Part shown: positions 1 through 13,962 of the stretch, one piece after another
Numbering within the stretch: the first letter of the stretch is position 1
How the letters are laid out: each line of letters begins with the position of its first letter
Assembly (NCBI GenBank): GCA_963682025.1
Contig: OY821522.1
Coordinates: 29,252,959 to 29,316,958 of the forward strand
Direction: 5' to 3'
DNA length: 64,000 nucleotides
Source: Cordilura impudica
Lineage: Eukaryota; Arthropoda; Insecta; Diptera; Scathophagidae
Position numbers and translations under genes: made by a program
Notes under the pieces: generated by a model
Database searches by the model: none
Told to the model about the DNA's origin: nothing
Seen by the model: the letters and a program-made list of their open reading frames with translations, nothing else

Positions 1-3000
1 TCTGAAACTCGAATGATGTTTTCTGAAATTATATTGATGTTTTCTAAATTTCTATTTACGTTTTCTGAAATTCAAATGATGTTTTCTGAAATTATATTGA
101 TGTTTTCTGAAATTCTATTTATGTTTTCTGAAATTCAAATGATGTTTTCTGAAATTATATTGATGGTTTCTGAAATACAATTGATGTTTTCTGAAATTAT
201 ATTGATGTTTTCTGAAATTCTATTTATGTTTTCTGAAATTCAAATGATGTTTTCTGAAATTATATTGATGGTTTCTGAAATACAGTTGATGTTTTCTGAT
301 ATTCTATTGATGCTTTCTGAAATTCAATTGATGTTTTCTGAAACTCGAATGATGTTTTCTGAAATTATATTGACGTTTTCTCAAATTCAATTTATGTTTT
401 CTGACATTCAAATGATGTTTTCTGAAATTATATTGATGGTTTCTGAAATACAATTGATGTTTTCTGAAATTATATTGATGTTTTCTGAAATTCTATTTAT
501 GTTTTCTGAAATTCAAATGATGTTTTCTTAAATTATATTGATGGTTTCTGAAATACAATTGATGTTTTCTGATATTCTATTGATGCTTTCTGATATTCAA
601 TTGATGGTTTCTGAAACTCGAATGATGTTTTCTGAAATTATATTGATGTTTTCTGAAATTCTATTTATGTTTTCTGAAATTCAAATGATGTTTTCTGATA
701 TACAATTGATGATTTATGAAATACAATTGATGTTTTCTGAAATTATATTGATGTTTTCTGAAATTCAATTGATGTTTTCTGAAATTTTATTGATGTTTTC
801 TGAAAAACAGTTTATGTTTTCTGAAATTCTATTGATGTTTTCTGAAATTCTATTTATGTTTTCTGAAATTCAAATGATGTTTTCTGAAGCTCGAATGATG
901 TTTTCTGAAATTATATTGCTGTTTTCTGAAATTCTATTTATGTTTTCTGACATTCAAATGATGTTTTCTGAAATACAATTGATGTTTTCTGAAATACAAT
1001 TGATGTTTTCTGAAATTATATTGATGTTTTCTGAAATTCAATTGATGTTTTCTGAAATTTTATTGATGATTTCTGAAATACAGTTTATGTTTTCTGAAAT
1101 TCTATTGATGTTTTCTGAAATACAATTGATGTTTTCTAAAATTATATTGATGGTTTCTGAAATACAATTGATGTTTTCTGATATTATGTTGATGTTTTCT
1201 GAAATTCTATTTATGTTTTCTGAAATTCAAATGATGTTTTCTGAAATTATATTGATGGTTTATGAAATACAATTGATGTTTTCTGAAATTATATTGATGT
1301 TTTCTGAAATTCTATTTATGTTTTCTGAAATTCAAATGATGGTTTCTGAAATTATACTGATGGTTTCTGAAATACAATTGATGTTTTCTGAAATACTATT
1401 GATGCTTTCTGAAATTCAATTGATGTTTTCTGAAACTCGAATGATGTTTTCTGAAATTATATTGATGTTTTCTGAAATTCTATTTATGTTTTCTGAAATT
1501 CAAATGATGTTTTCTGAAATTATATTGATGGTTTGTGAAATACAATTGATGTTTTCTGAATTTATGTTGATGTTTTCTGAAATTCTATTTATGTTTTCTG
1601 ATATTCAAATGATGTTTTCTGAAATTATATTGATGGTTTCTGAAATACAATTGATGTTTTCTGATATTCTATTGATGCTTTCTGAAATTCAATTGATGTT
1701 TTCTGAAACTCGAATGATGTTTTCTGAAATTATATTGATGTTTTCTGAAATTCTATTTATGTTTTCTGAAATTCAAATGATGTTTTCTGAAATTATATTG
1801 ATGTTTTCTGAAATTCTATTTATGTTTTCTGAAATTCAAATGATGTTTTCTGAAATTATATTGATGGTTTCTGAAATACAATTGATGTTTTCTGAAATTA
1901 TATTGTTGTTTTCTGAAATTCTATTTATGTTTTCTGAAATTCAAATGATGGTTTCTGAAATTATATTGATGGTTTCTGAAATACAATTGATGTTTTCTGA
2001 TATTCTATTGATGCTTTCTGAAATTCAATTGTTGTTTTCTGAAATTCGAATGATGTTTTCTGAAATTCTATTTATGTTTTCTGAAATTCAAATGATGTTT
2101 TCTGAAATTATATTGATGTTTTCTGAAATTCTATTTATGTTTTCTGAAATTCAAATGATGTTTTCTGAAATTATATTGATGTTTTCTGAAATTCTATTTA
2201 TGTTTTCTGAAATTCAAATGATGTTTTCTGAAATTATATTGATGGTTTCTGAAACACAATCGCTGTTTTCTGATATTCTATTGATGCTTTCTGAAATTCA
2301 ATTGATGTTTTCTGAAACTCGAATGATGTTTTCTGAAATTATATTGATGTTTTCTAAATTTCTATTTACGTTTTCTGAAATTCAAATGATGTTTTCTGAA
2401 ATTATCTTGATGGTTTCTGAAATACAATTGATGTTTTCTGAAATTATATTGATGTTTTCTGAAATTCTATTTATGTTTTCTGAAATTCAAATGATGTTTT
2501 CTGAAATTATATTGATGGTTTCTGAAATACAGTTGATGTTTTCAGATATTCTATTGATGCTTTCTGAAATTCAATTGATGTTTTCTGAAACTCGAATGAT
2601 GTTTTCTGAAATTATATTGACGTTTTCTCAAATTCAATTTATGTTTTCTGACATTCAAATGATGTTTTCTGAAATTATATTGATGGTTTCTGAAATACAA
2701 TTGATGTTTTCTGAAATTATATTGATGTTTTCTGAAATTCTATTTATGTTTTCTGAAATTCAAATGATGTTTTCTGAAATTATATTGATGGTTTCTGAAA
2801 TACAATTGATGTTTTCTGATATTCTATTGATGCTTTCTGAAATTCAATTGATGGTTTCTGAAACTCGAATGATGTTTTCTGAAATTATATTGATGTTTTC
2901 TGAAATTCTATTTATGTTTTCTGAAATTCAAATGATGTTTTCTGATATACAGTTGATGATTTATGAAATACAATTGATGTTTTCTGAAATTATATTGATG

Positions 3001-6000
3001 TTTTCTGAAATTCAATTGATGTTTTCTGAAATTTTATTGATGTTTTCTGAAAAACAGTTTATGTTTTCTGAAATTCTATTGATGTTTTCTGAAATTCTAT
3101 TTATGTTCTCTGAAATTCAAATGATGTTTTCTGAAGCTCGAATGATGTTTTCTGAAATTATATTGCTGTTTTCTGAAATTCTATTTATGTTTTCTGACAT
3201 TCAAATGATGTTTTCTGAAATACAATTGATGTTTTCTGAAATACAATTGATGTTTTCTGAAATTATATTGATGTTTTCTGAAATTCAATTGATGTTTTCT
3301 GAAATTTTATTGATGATTTCTGAAATACAGTTTATGTTTTCTGAAATTCTATTGATGTTTTCTGAAATACAATTGATGTTTTCTAAAATTATATTGATGG
3401 TTTCTGAAATACAATTGATGTTTTCTGAAATTATATTGATGTTTTCTGAAATTCTATTCATGTTTTCTGAAATTCAAATGATGTTTTCTGAAATTATATT
3501 GATGGTTTATGAAATACAATTGATGTTTTCTGAAATTATATTGATGTTTTCTGAAATTCTATTTATGTTTTCTGAAATTCAAATGATGGTTTCTGAAATT
3601 ATATTGATGGTTTCTGAAATACAATTGATGTTTTCTGAAATACTATTGATGCTTTCTGAAATTCAATTGATGTTTTCTGAAACTCGAATGATGTTTTCTG
3701 AAATTATATTGATGTTTTCTGAAATTCTATTTATGTTTTCTAAAATTCAAATGATGTTTTCTGAAATTATATTGATGGTTTGTGAAATACAATTGATGTT
3801 TTCTGAAATTATATTGATGTTTTCTGAAATTCTATTTATGTTTTCTGATATTCAAATGATGTTTTCTGAAATTATATTGATGGTTTCTGAAATACAATTG
3901 ATGTTTTCTGATATTCTATTGATGCTTTCTGAAATTCAATTGATGTTTTCTGAAACTCGAATGATGTTTTCTGAAATTATATTGATGTTTTCTGAAATTC
4001 TATTTATGTTTTCTGAAATTCAAATGATGTTTTCTGAAATTATATTGATGTTTTCTGAAATTCTATTTATGTTTTCTGAAATTCAAATGATGTTTTCTGA
4101 AATTATATTGATGGTTTCTGAAATACAATTGATGTTTTCTGAAATTATATTGTTGTTTTCTGAAATTCTATTTATGTTTTCTGAAATTCAAATGATGTTT
4201 TCTGAAATTATATTGATGGTTTCTGAAATACAATTGATGTTTTCTGATATTCTATTGATGCTTTCTGAAATTCAATTGATGTTTTCTGAAATTCGAATGA
4301 TGTTTTCTGAAATTATATTGATGTTTTCTGAAATTCTATTTATGTTTTCTGAAATTCAAATGATGTTTTCTGAAATTATATTGATGTTTTCTGAAATTCT
4401 ATTTATGTTTTCTGAAATTCAAATGATGTTTTCTGAAATTATGTTGATGTTTTCTGAAATTCTATTTATGTTTTCTGAAATTCAAATGATGTTTTCTGAA
4501 ATTATATTGATGGTTTCTGAAATGCAATTGCTGTTTTCTGATATTCTATTGATGCTTTCTGAAATTCAATTGATGTTTTCTGAAACTCGAATGATGTTTT
4601 CTGAAATTATATTGATGTTTTCTAAATTTCTATTTATGTTTTCTGAAATTCAAATGATGTTTTCTGAAATTATCTTGATGGTTTCTGAAATACAATTGAT
4701 GTTTTCTGAAATTATATTGACGTTTTCTGAAATTCTATTTATGTTTTCTGAAATTCAAATGATGTTTTCTGAAATTATATTGATGGTTTCTGAAATACAA
4801 TTGATGTTTTCTGATATTCTATTGATGCTTTCTGAAATTCAATTGATGTTTTCTGAAACTCGAATGATGTTTTCTGAAATTATATTGACGTTTTCTGAAA
4901 TTCTATTTATGTTTTCTGACATTCAAATGATGTTTTCTGAAATTATATTGCTGGTTTCTGAAATACAATTGATGTTTTCTGAAATTATATTGATGTTTTC
5001 TGAAATTCTATTTATGTTTTCTGAAATTCAAATGATGTTTTCTGAAATTATATTGATGGTTTCTGAAATACAATTGATGTTTTCTGATATTCTATTGATG
5101 TTTTCTGAAATTCAATTGATGGTTTCTGAAACTCGAATGATATTTTCTGAAATTATATTGATGTTTTCTGAAATTCTATTTATGTTTTCTGAAATTCAAA
5201 TGATGTTTTCTGAAATTATATTGATGGTTTCTGAAATACATTGTTGTTTTCTGATATCCTATTGATGCTTTCTGAAATTCAATTGATGTTTTCTGAAATT
5301 CGAATGATGTTTTCTGAAATTATATTGATGTTTTCTGAAATTCTATTTATGTTTTCTGAAATTCAAATGATGTTTTCTGAAATTATATTGATGGTTTCTG
5401 AAATACAATTGATGTTTTCTGATATTCTATTGATGCTTTCTGAAATTCAATTGATGGTTTCTGAAACTCGAATGATGTTTTCTGAAATTATATTGATGTT
5501 TTCTGAAATTCTATTTATGTTTTCTGAAATTAAAATGATGTTTTCTGAAATTATATTGATGGTTTCTGAAATACATTGATGTTTTCTGATGTTCTATTGA
5601 TGCTTTCTGAAATTCAATTGATGTTTTCTGAAACTCGAATGATGTTTTCTGAAATTATATTGATGTTTTCTGAAATTCTATTTATGTTTTCTGAAATTCA
5701 AATGATGGTTTCTGAAATTATATTGATGGTTTCTGAAATACAATTGATGTTTTCTGATACTCTATTGATGCTTTCTGATATTCAATTGATGTTTTCTGAA
5801 ACTCGAATGATGTTTTCTGAAATTATATTGATGTTTTCTGAAATTCTATTTATGTTTTCTGAAATTCAAATGATGTTTTCTGAAATTATATTGATGTTTT
5901 CTGAAATTCTATTTATGTTTTCTGAAATTCAAATGATGTTTTCTGAAATTATATTGATGGTTTCTGAAATACAATTGATGTTTTCTGAAATTATATTGTT

Positions 6001-9000
6001 GTTTTCTGAAATTCTATTTATATTTTCTGAAATTCAAATGATGTTTTCTGAAATTATATTGATGGTTTCTGAAATTCAAATGATGTTTTCTGAAATTATA
6101 TTGATGGTTTCTGAAATACAATTGATGTTTTCTGAAATTATATTGATGGTTTCTGAAATACAATTGATGTTTTCTGAAATTATATTGATGGTTTCTGAAA
6201 TACAATTGCTGTTTTCTGAAATTATATTGATGGTTTCTGAAATACAATTGATGTTTTCTGAAATTATATTGATGGTTTCTGAAATACATTTGATGTTTTC
6301 TGAAATTCTATTGACGTTTTCTGAAATTCAATTGATGTTTTCTGAAACTCGAATGATGTTTTCTGAAATAATATTGATGTTTTCTGAAATTCTATTTATG
6401 TTTTCTGAAATTCAATTGATGTTTTCTGAAACTCGAATGATGTTTTCTGAAATTATATTAATGTTTTCTGAAATTCTATTTATGTTTTCTGAAATTCAAT
6501 TGATGTTTTCTGAAACTCGAATGATGTTTTCTGAAATTATATTGATGTTTTCTGAAATTCTATTTATGTTTTCTGAAATTCAAATGATGTTTTCTGAAAT
6601 TATATTGATGGTTTCTGAAATACAATTGATGTTTTCTGAAATTATATTGTTGTTTTCTGAAATTCTATTTATGTTTTCTGAAATTCAAATGACGTTTTCT
6701 GAAATTATATTGATGTTTTCTGAAATTCTATTTATGTTTTCTGAAATTCAAATGATGTTTTCTGAAATTATACTGATGGTTTCTGAAATACAATTCATGC
6801 TTTCTGAAATTATATTGATGGTTTCTGAAATACAATTAATGTTTTCTGAAATTATATTGATGGTTTCTGAAATACAATTAATGTTTTCTGAAATTATATT
6901 GATGGTTTCTGAAATACAATTGATGTTTTCTGAAATTATATTGATGGTTTCTGAAATACAATTGATGTTTTCTGAAATGATATTGATGGTTTGTGAAATA
7001 CAATTGATGTTTTCTGAAATTCTATTGATGTTTTCTGAAATTCAATTGATGTTTTCTGAAACTCCAATGATGTTTTCTGAAATTATATTGATGTTTTCTG
7101 AAATTCTATTTATGTTTTCTGAAATTCAATTGATGTGTTCTGAAACTCGAATGATGTTTTCTGAAATTATATTGATGTTTTCTGATATTCTATTTATGTT
7201 TTCTGAAATTCAAATGATGTTTTCTGAAATTATATTGATGGTTTCTGAAATACAATTGATGTTTTCTGAAATTATATTGATGGTTTCTGAAATACAATTG
7301 ATATTTTCTGAAATTATATTGATGGTTTCTGAAATACAATTGATGTTTTCTGAAATTATATTGATGGTTTCTGAAATACAATTGATGTTTTCTGAAATTA
7401 TATTGCAGGTTTCTGAAATACAATTGATGTTTTCTGAAATTCTATTGATGTTTTCTGAAATTCAAAGGATGTTTTCTGAAACTCGAATGATGTTTTCTGA
7501 AATTATATTGATGTTTTCTGAAATTCTATTTATGTTTTCTGAAATTCTATTTATGTTTTCTGAAATTATATTGATGTTTTCTGAAATACAATTGATGTTT
7601 TCTGAAATTCCATTTATGTTTTCTGAAATTCAAATGATGTTTTCTGATATACAATTGATGATTTCTGAAATACAATTGATGTTTTCTGAAATTATATTGA
7701 TGTTTTCTGAAATTCAATTGATGTTTTCTGAAATTTTATTGATGTTTTCTGAAAAACAGTTTATGTTTTCTGAAATTCTATTGATGTTTTCTGAAATTCT
7801 ATTTATGTTTTCTGAAATTCAAATGATGTTTTCTGAAACTAGATTGATGTTTTCTGAAATTATATTGCTGTTTTCTGAAATTCTATTTATGTTTTCTGAC
7901 ATTCAAATGATGTTTTCTGAAATACAATTGATGTTTTCTGAAATACAATTGATGTTTTCTGAAATTATATTGATGTTTTCTGAAATTCAATTGATGTTTT
8001 CTGAAATTTTATTGATATTTTCTGAAATACAGTTTATGTTTTCTGAAATTCTATTGATGTTTTCTGAAATACAATTGATGTTTTCTAAAATTATATTGAT
8101 GATTTCTGAAATACAATTGATGTTTTCTGAAATTATATTGATGTTTTCTGAAATTCTATTTATGTTTTCTGAAATTCAAATGATGTTTTCTGAAATTATA
8201 TTGATGGTTTATGAAATACAATTGATGTTTTCTGAAATTATATTGATGTTTTCTGAAATTCTATTTATGTTTTCTGAAACTCAAATGATGGTTTTTGAAA
8301 TTATATTGATGGTTTCTGAAATACAATTGATGTTTTCTGAAATTCTATTGATGCTTTCTGAAATTCAATTGATGTTTTCTGAAACTCGGGTGATGTTTTC
8401 TGAAATTATATTGATGTTTTCTGAAATTCTATTTATGTTTTCTGAAATTCAAATGATGTTTTGTGAAATTATATTGATAGTTTGTGAAATACAATTGATG
8501 ATTTCTGAAATTATATTGATGTTTTCTGAAATTCTATTTATGTTTTCTGATATTCAAATGATGTTTTCAGAAATTATATTGATGGTTTCTGATATACAAT
8601 TGATGTTTTCTGATATTCTATTGATGCTTTCTGAAATTCAATTGATGTTTTCTGAAACTCGAATGATGTTTTCTGAAATTATATTGATGTTTTCTGAAAT
8701 TCTATTTATGTTTTCTGAAATTCAAATGATGTTTTCTGAAATTATATTGATGTTTTCTGAAATTCTATTTATGTTTTCTGAAATTCAAATGATGTTTTCT
8801 GAAATTATAGTGATGGTTTCTGAAATACAATTGATGTTTTCTGAAATTATATTGTTGTTTTCTGAAATTCTATTTATGTTTTCTGAAATTCAAATGATGT
8901 TTTCTGAAATTATATTGATGGTTTCTGAAATACAATTGATGCTTTCTGATATTCTATTGATGCTTTCTGAAATTCCATTGATGTTTTCTGAAATTCGAAT

Positions 9001-12000
9001 GATGTTTTCTGAAATTATATTGATGTTTTCTGAAATTCTTTTTATGTTTTCTGAAATTCAAATGATGTTTTCTGAAATTATATTGATGTTTTCTGAAATT
9101 CTATTTATGTTTTCTGAAATTCAAATGATGTTTTCTGAAATTATATTGATGTTTTCTGAAATTCTATTTATGTTTTCTGAAATTCAAATGATGTTTTCTG
9201 AAATTATATTGATGGTTTCTGAAATACAATTGATGTTTTCTGATATTCTATTGATGCTTTCTGAAATTCAATTGATGTTTTCTGAAACTCGAATGATGTT
9301 TTCTGAAATTATATTGATGTTTTCTGAAATTCTATTTATGTTTTCTGAAATTCAAATGATGTTTTCTGAAATTATATTGATGGTTTCTGAAATACAATTG
9401 ATGTTTTCTGAAATTATATTGATGTTTTCTGAAATTCTATTTATGTTTTCTGAAATTCAAATGATGTTTTCTGAAATTATATTGATGGTTTCTGAAATAC
9501 AGTTGATGTTTTCTGATATTCTATTGATGCTTTCTGAAATTCAATTGATGTTTTCTGAAACCCGAATGATGTTTTCTGAAATTATATTGACGTTTTCTCA
9601 AATTCAATTTATGTTTTCTGTCATTCAAATGATGTTTTCTGAAATTATATTGATGGTTTCTGAAATACAATTGATGTTTTCTGAAATTATATTGATGTTT
9701 TCTGAAATTCTATTTATGTTTTCTGAAATTCAAATGATGTTTTCTGAAATTATATTGATGGTTTCTGAAATACAATTGATGTTTTCTGATATTCTATTGA
9801 TGCTTTCTGAAATTCAATTGATGGTTTCTGAAACTCGAATGATGTTTTCTGAAATTATATTGATGTTTTCTGAAATTCTATTTAGGTTTTCTGAAATTCA
9901 AATGATGTTTTCTGAAATTATATTGATGGTTTCTGAAATACATTGATGTTTTCTGATAGTCTATTGATGCTTTCTGAAATTCAATTGATGCATTCTGAAA
10001 CTCGAATGTGTTTTCTGAAATTATATTGATGTTTTCTGAAATTCTATTTATGTTTTCTGAAATTCAAATGATGTTTTCTGAAATTATATTGATGGTTTCT
10101 GAAATACAATTGATGTTTTCTGATATTCTATTGATGCTTTCTGAAATTCAATTGATGGTTTCTGAAACTCGAATGATGTTTTCTGAAATTATATTGATGT
10201 TTTCTGAAATTCTATTTATGTTTTCTGAAATTCAAATGATGTTTTCTGAAATTATATTGATGTTTTCTGAAATTCTATTTATGTTTTCTGAAATTAAAAT
10301 GATGTTTTCTGAAATTATATTGATGGTTTCTGAAATACAATTGATGTTTTCTGAAATTATATTGCTGTTTTCTGAAATTCTATTTATGTTTTCTGAAATT
10401 CAAATGATGTTTTCTGAAATTATATTGATGGTTTCTGATATACAATTGATGTTTTCTGATATTCTATTGATGCTTTCTGAAATTCAATTGATGTTTTCTG
10501 AAACTCGAATGATGTTTTCTGAAATTATATTGATGTTTTCTGAAATTCTATTTATGTTTTCTGAAATTCAAATGATGTTTTCTGAAATTATATTGATGGT
10601 TTCTGAAATACAATTGATGTCTTCTGAAATTATATTGTTGTTTTCTGAAATTCTATTTATGTTTTTTGAAATTCAAATGATGTTTTCTGAAATTATATTG
10701 ATGTTTTCTGAAATTCAAATGATGTTTTCTGAAATTATATTGATGGTTTCTGAAATACAATTGATGTTTTCTGAAATTATATTGTTGTTTTCTGAAATTC
10801 TATTTATGTTTTCTGAAATTCAAATGATGTTTTCTGAAATTATATTGATGGTTCCTGAAATACAATTGATGTTTTCTGATATTCTATTGATGCTTTCTGA
10901 AATCCAATTGATGTTTTCTGAAACTCGAATGATGTTTTCTGAAATTATATTGATGTTTTCTGAAATTCTATTTATGTTTTCTGAAATTCAAATGATGTTT
11001 TCTGAAATTATATTGATGTTTTCTGAAATTCTATTTATGTTTTCTGAAATTCAAATGATGTTTTCTGAAATTATATTGATGGTTTCTGAAATACAATTGA
11101 TGTTTTCTGAAATTATATTGATGGTTTCCGAAATACAATTGATGTTTTCTGAAATTATATTGATGGTTTCTGAAATACAATTGATGTTTTCTGAAATTCT
11201 ATTGACGTTTTCTGAAATTCAATTGATGTTTTCTGAAACTCGAATGATGTTTTCTGATATAATATTGATGTTTTCTGAAATTCTATTTATGTTTTCTGAA
11301 ATTCAATTGATGGTTTCTGAAACTCCAATGATGTTTTCTGAAATTATATTGATGTTTTCTGAAATTCTATTTATGTTTTCTGAAATTCAATTGATGTTTT
11401 CTGAAGCTCGAATGATGTTTTCTGAAATTATATTGATGTTTTCTGAAATTCTATTTATGTTTTCTGAAACTCAAATGATGTTTTCTGAAATTATATTGAT
11501 GGTTTCTGAAATACAATTGATGTTTTCTGAAATTATATTGTTGTTTTCTGAAATTCTATTTATGTTTTCTGAAATTCAAATGATGTTTTCTGAAATTATA
11601 TTGATGTTTTCTGAAATTCTATTTATGTTTTCTGAAATTCAAATGATGTTTTCTGAAATTATATTGATGATTTCTGAAATACAATTGATGCTTTCTGAAA
11701 TTATATTGATGGTTTCTGAAATACAATTGATGTTTTCTGAAATTATATTGATGGTTTCTGAAATACAATTGATGTTTTCTGAAATTATATTGATGGTTTC
11801 TGAAATACAATTGATGTTTTCTGAAATGATATTGATGGTTTGTGATATACAATTGATGTTTTCTGAAATTCTATTGATGTTTTCTGAAATTCAATTGATG
11901 TTTTCTGAAACTCCAATGATGTTTTCTGAAATTATATTGATGTTTTCTGAAATTCTATTTATGTTTTCTGAAATTCAATTGATGTTTTCTGAAACTCGAA

Positions 12001-12185
12001 TGATGTTTTCTGAAATTATATTGATGTTTTCTGATATTCTATTTATGTTTTCTGAAATTCAAATGATGTTTTCTGAAATTCTATTTATGTTTTCTGAAAT
12101 TCAAATGATGTTTTCTGAAATTATATTGATGGTTTCTGAAATACAATTGATGTTTTCTGAAATACAATTGATGTTTTTTGAAAGA
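1..12185 (+). repeat. 21-bp minisatellite array with higher-order structure, open-frame heptapeptide
   Basis: The segment is wholly a 21-bp unit: a constant part (ATGTTTTCTGAAAT) followed by seven variable bases. In one plus-strand frame the units read MFSEIIL, MFSEILF, MFSEIQM, MVSEIQL, MFSETRM and similar. Because 21 is divisible by 3, the frame stays open in long runs: 538-5265 (1575 codons), 5576-9946 (1456) and 10008-12245 (745). Breaks are a TAA at about 529, three 1-base deletions giving ATACATTG (5236, 5571, 9938) and one near 10005. The array runs off the left edge, so its true length is unknown. Rare variants recur at about 2.25-2.31 kb, showing block duplication. Variation is mostly amino-acid-changing and I see no start context, signal peptide or known domain, so I treat it as satellite DNA, probably in an ankyrin intron or flank, rather than as a gene. 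Confidence 0.95.
6040..7440 (+). repeat. Sub-array dominated by a 42-bp dimer of the 21-bp unit
   Basis: Within the array, 6040-6300, 6770-7010 and 7210-7430 are runs of one alternating pair of units (reading MFSEIIL then MVSEIQL), unlike the mixed higher-order blocks around them. Similar short dimer runs recur at about 11060-11180 and 11650-11850, each followed by the same TTGACG-bearing or MFSEILL unit, so this sub-array was itself copied. On the minus strand these dimer runs are the only places with long open frames (for example 6014-6289), an arithmetic by-product. Confidence 0.8.
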
Positions 12186-12352
12186 CAATTGGAAAATGTT
12201 TGGAAAAGAACATATCATAATTTTTTCACAAATACAATCAGATAAAGTCACACCGATTTACACTTCAGCTCACACCGATGTGTTACGCTGTTTTTGCGAT
12301 TGTATTGTGAAATAGAAATTTACCCCCCTGCGCGTATAGATGTTTACACATC
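12186..12352 (+). pseudogene. BEL/Pao gag-protease junction fragment
   Basis: The satellite stops here and a short piece of a BEL element begins. From about 12205 it parallels 44825-44922, sharing the peptide HIIIFS, and from 12297 to 12353 it is nearly identical to 45721-45777 (shared stretch GAAATAGAAATTTACC and onward). It therefore matches the gag/pro region of the BEL copy at 42.4-56.8 kb but lacks the 793-bp family A insertion found there, giving an uninterrupted reference. It ends abruptly at copia sequence at about 12353. No function is expected. Confidence 0.75.
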
Positions 12353-13706
12353 AAAATATAATTGGATGTAAATGGGTGTTTGCATTAAAACGTAAACCTG
12401 ATGGCTCTGTCGAAAAATATAAAGCAAGGCTGGTGGCACATGGGTGTTCGCAAAAATACAACGTCGATTATCAAGAAACGTTTGCACCGGTGGTAAGACA
12501 TTCAACAATAAGGTTATTGTTGGCTTTAGCAGCTAAGTACAAGTTATTGGTAATCCATATTGATAGAAGCGGCTTATTTAAATGGCCATTTAGAGGATGA
12601 AGTGTACATGGTGCAACCTCCAATGTATGAAAACAAGAAGTATCCAAACAAAGTCTGGAAACTAAACAAGGCATTATATGGTTTAAAACAAGCTGGTCGA
12701 GAATGGAACAACGATATATTGTTGGAAATGAATTTTAAAAGGTGTCAATCTGATACTTGCGTTTATGTGAAAAGAGAAAAGATATAATAATATTTGTTGA
12801 TCATATGTTGCTAGCATGTTCAAGTAAGCTAGATATGGAGCAAATTATTTTTAATTTAAATAAACATGTGGAAGCGGTTGATCGTGGTCCCATATCATTG
12901 GGGATGGAAATAAATCGTGAAGGGCAGAGAGGTGACATAAAAATTCATAAAAATAAATATACGGAAGAAATATTTCAACGATGGGTTATGGTAGACTGTA
13001 AGCCGGCAGCAACGCCATGGCCTAGTTGTACGATTTTAACAAAGTGTAAAGATCAATGCGAGAACTTAGATACAAAATATTATCAAAGTTTAATTGGGGC
13101 TTTGATGTACCTCGCTGTGATTACGGGGCCTAATTTGATTCATGTGGTTTCGAAATGATAGCAATTTAATACACATCCACATAAAGAACATTTCGCTGCA
13201 GCAAAACATGTTCTAAGATACTTAAAAAATTATCCTGTAGGTAAAATCATTTATTCCACTAATATAAACAAGTTTGAATGTTTCATAGATGCAGACTGGG
13301 GGTGTGACTCAAATGATCGAAAATCTTATTCTGGTCATGTGATATTTATGGCAGGTGGTCCAATTGCATGGGAATCCCGTAAGCAATCGGTGGTGGCTTT
13401 AAGCACAATGGAAGCTGAATACATTGCTCTATGTCAAGGAATGAAGGGATTGGCGATGGTACCATAAGTCCTACTACCATATTATGTGAAAATCAAGGTG
13501 CTGCTTTTTTGGCTAAAAATCTAATGGTTCAGAAGAGCAAACACATCGACATAAGGTATCACTATATACGACAGCAGTATGAAGATAAGAATATCGAGAT
13601 AAAGTACGTGACTTCTGATGAAAATGCGGCTGATATATTAGCCAAAGTTTTAGCTAAGCAGAAACACTGTTATGGTTTTAGTCTTTTGAAGATTGAAATG
13701 TAATGT
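12353..13706 (+). pseudogene. Copia (Ty1) polyprotein remnant: reverse transcriptase and RNase H
   Basis: Typical copia RT starts at once with [20 protein letters not shown], then [28 protein letters not shown] and LNKALYGLKQAGREWN, continuing to SLIGALMYLAV and the RNase H part (DADWGCDSNDRKSYSGHV, LSTMEAEYIAL, SKHIDIRYHYIR). Frames change near 12580, 12780 and 13450, and a TGA lies at 13156-13158. The catalytic YVDD is replaced by FVDH, so even the RT core has lost an aspartate. Gag, protease and integrase are absent: the 5' end is cut at the junction with the BEL fragment. This is the 3' half of a dead element, just upstream of the ankyrin exons. Confidence 0.93.
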
Positions 13707-13733
13707 TTTTAAAATTTGATTTTTTTTTACATT

Positions 13734-13750
13734 TGGCTTGAAGGGGAGAT
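13734..13750 (+). other. Copia polypurine tract
   Basis: GGCTTGAAGGGGAGAT lies directly before the TGTTGA start of the LTR, the expected primer site for plus-strand DNA synthesis in copia elements. Confidence 0.65.
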
Positions 13751-13962
13751 TGTTGAATAATGTGTCATTTCTAACACAATCCAAATGCAAACAACTCTGT
13801 AATATTTCCATGTCTTTATATGTCAAACGAATGTTCTAGAAATATTGCATTTAAATAAAAAAAAATAACTCAATCCATTTTGTAACCTTGAACTAGAAAC
13901 TTCCAATAGATAAGAGGAACAAATTCATAATTTTTAAATAAAGTGAATTCTTAAAGTTAACA
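13751..13962 (+). repeat. Copia 3' LTR (about 212 bp)
   Basis: It begins TGTTGAATAATG after the polypurine tract. An end at ...AAAGTTAACA gives the short inverted ends TGTT/AACA, and AATAAA occurs near 13937. The right boundary is inferred from the inverted ends, since no second LTR is present for comparison. Confidence 0.55.

Noticed and set aside
538..5265. 1575-codon open frame as a real protein gene
   Set aside because: It is produced by a 21-bp satellite unit; no start context, no conserved domain, mostly amino-acid-changing variation, and breaks shared by duplication.
6014..7423. Minus-strand frames reading MYFRNHQYNFRKHQL repeats (also 11619-11852)
   Set aside because: Mirror frames of the same satellite dimer units.
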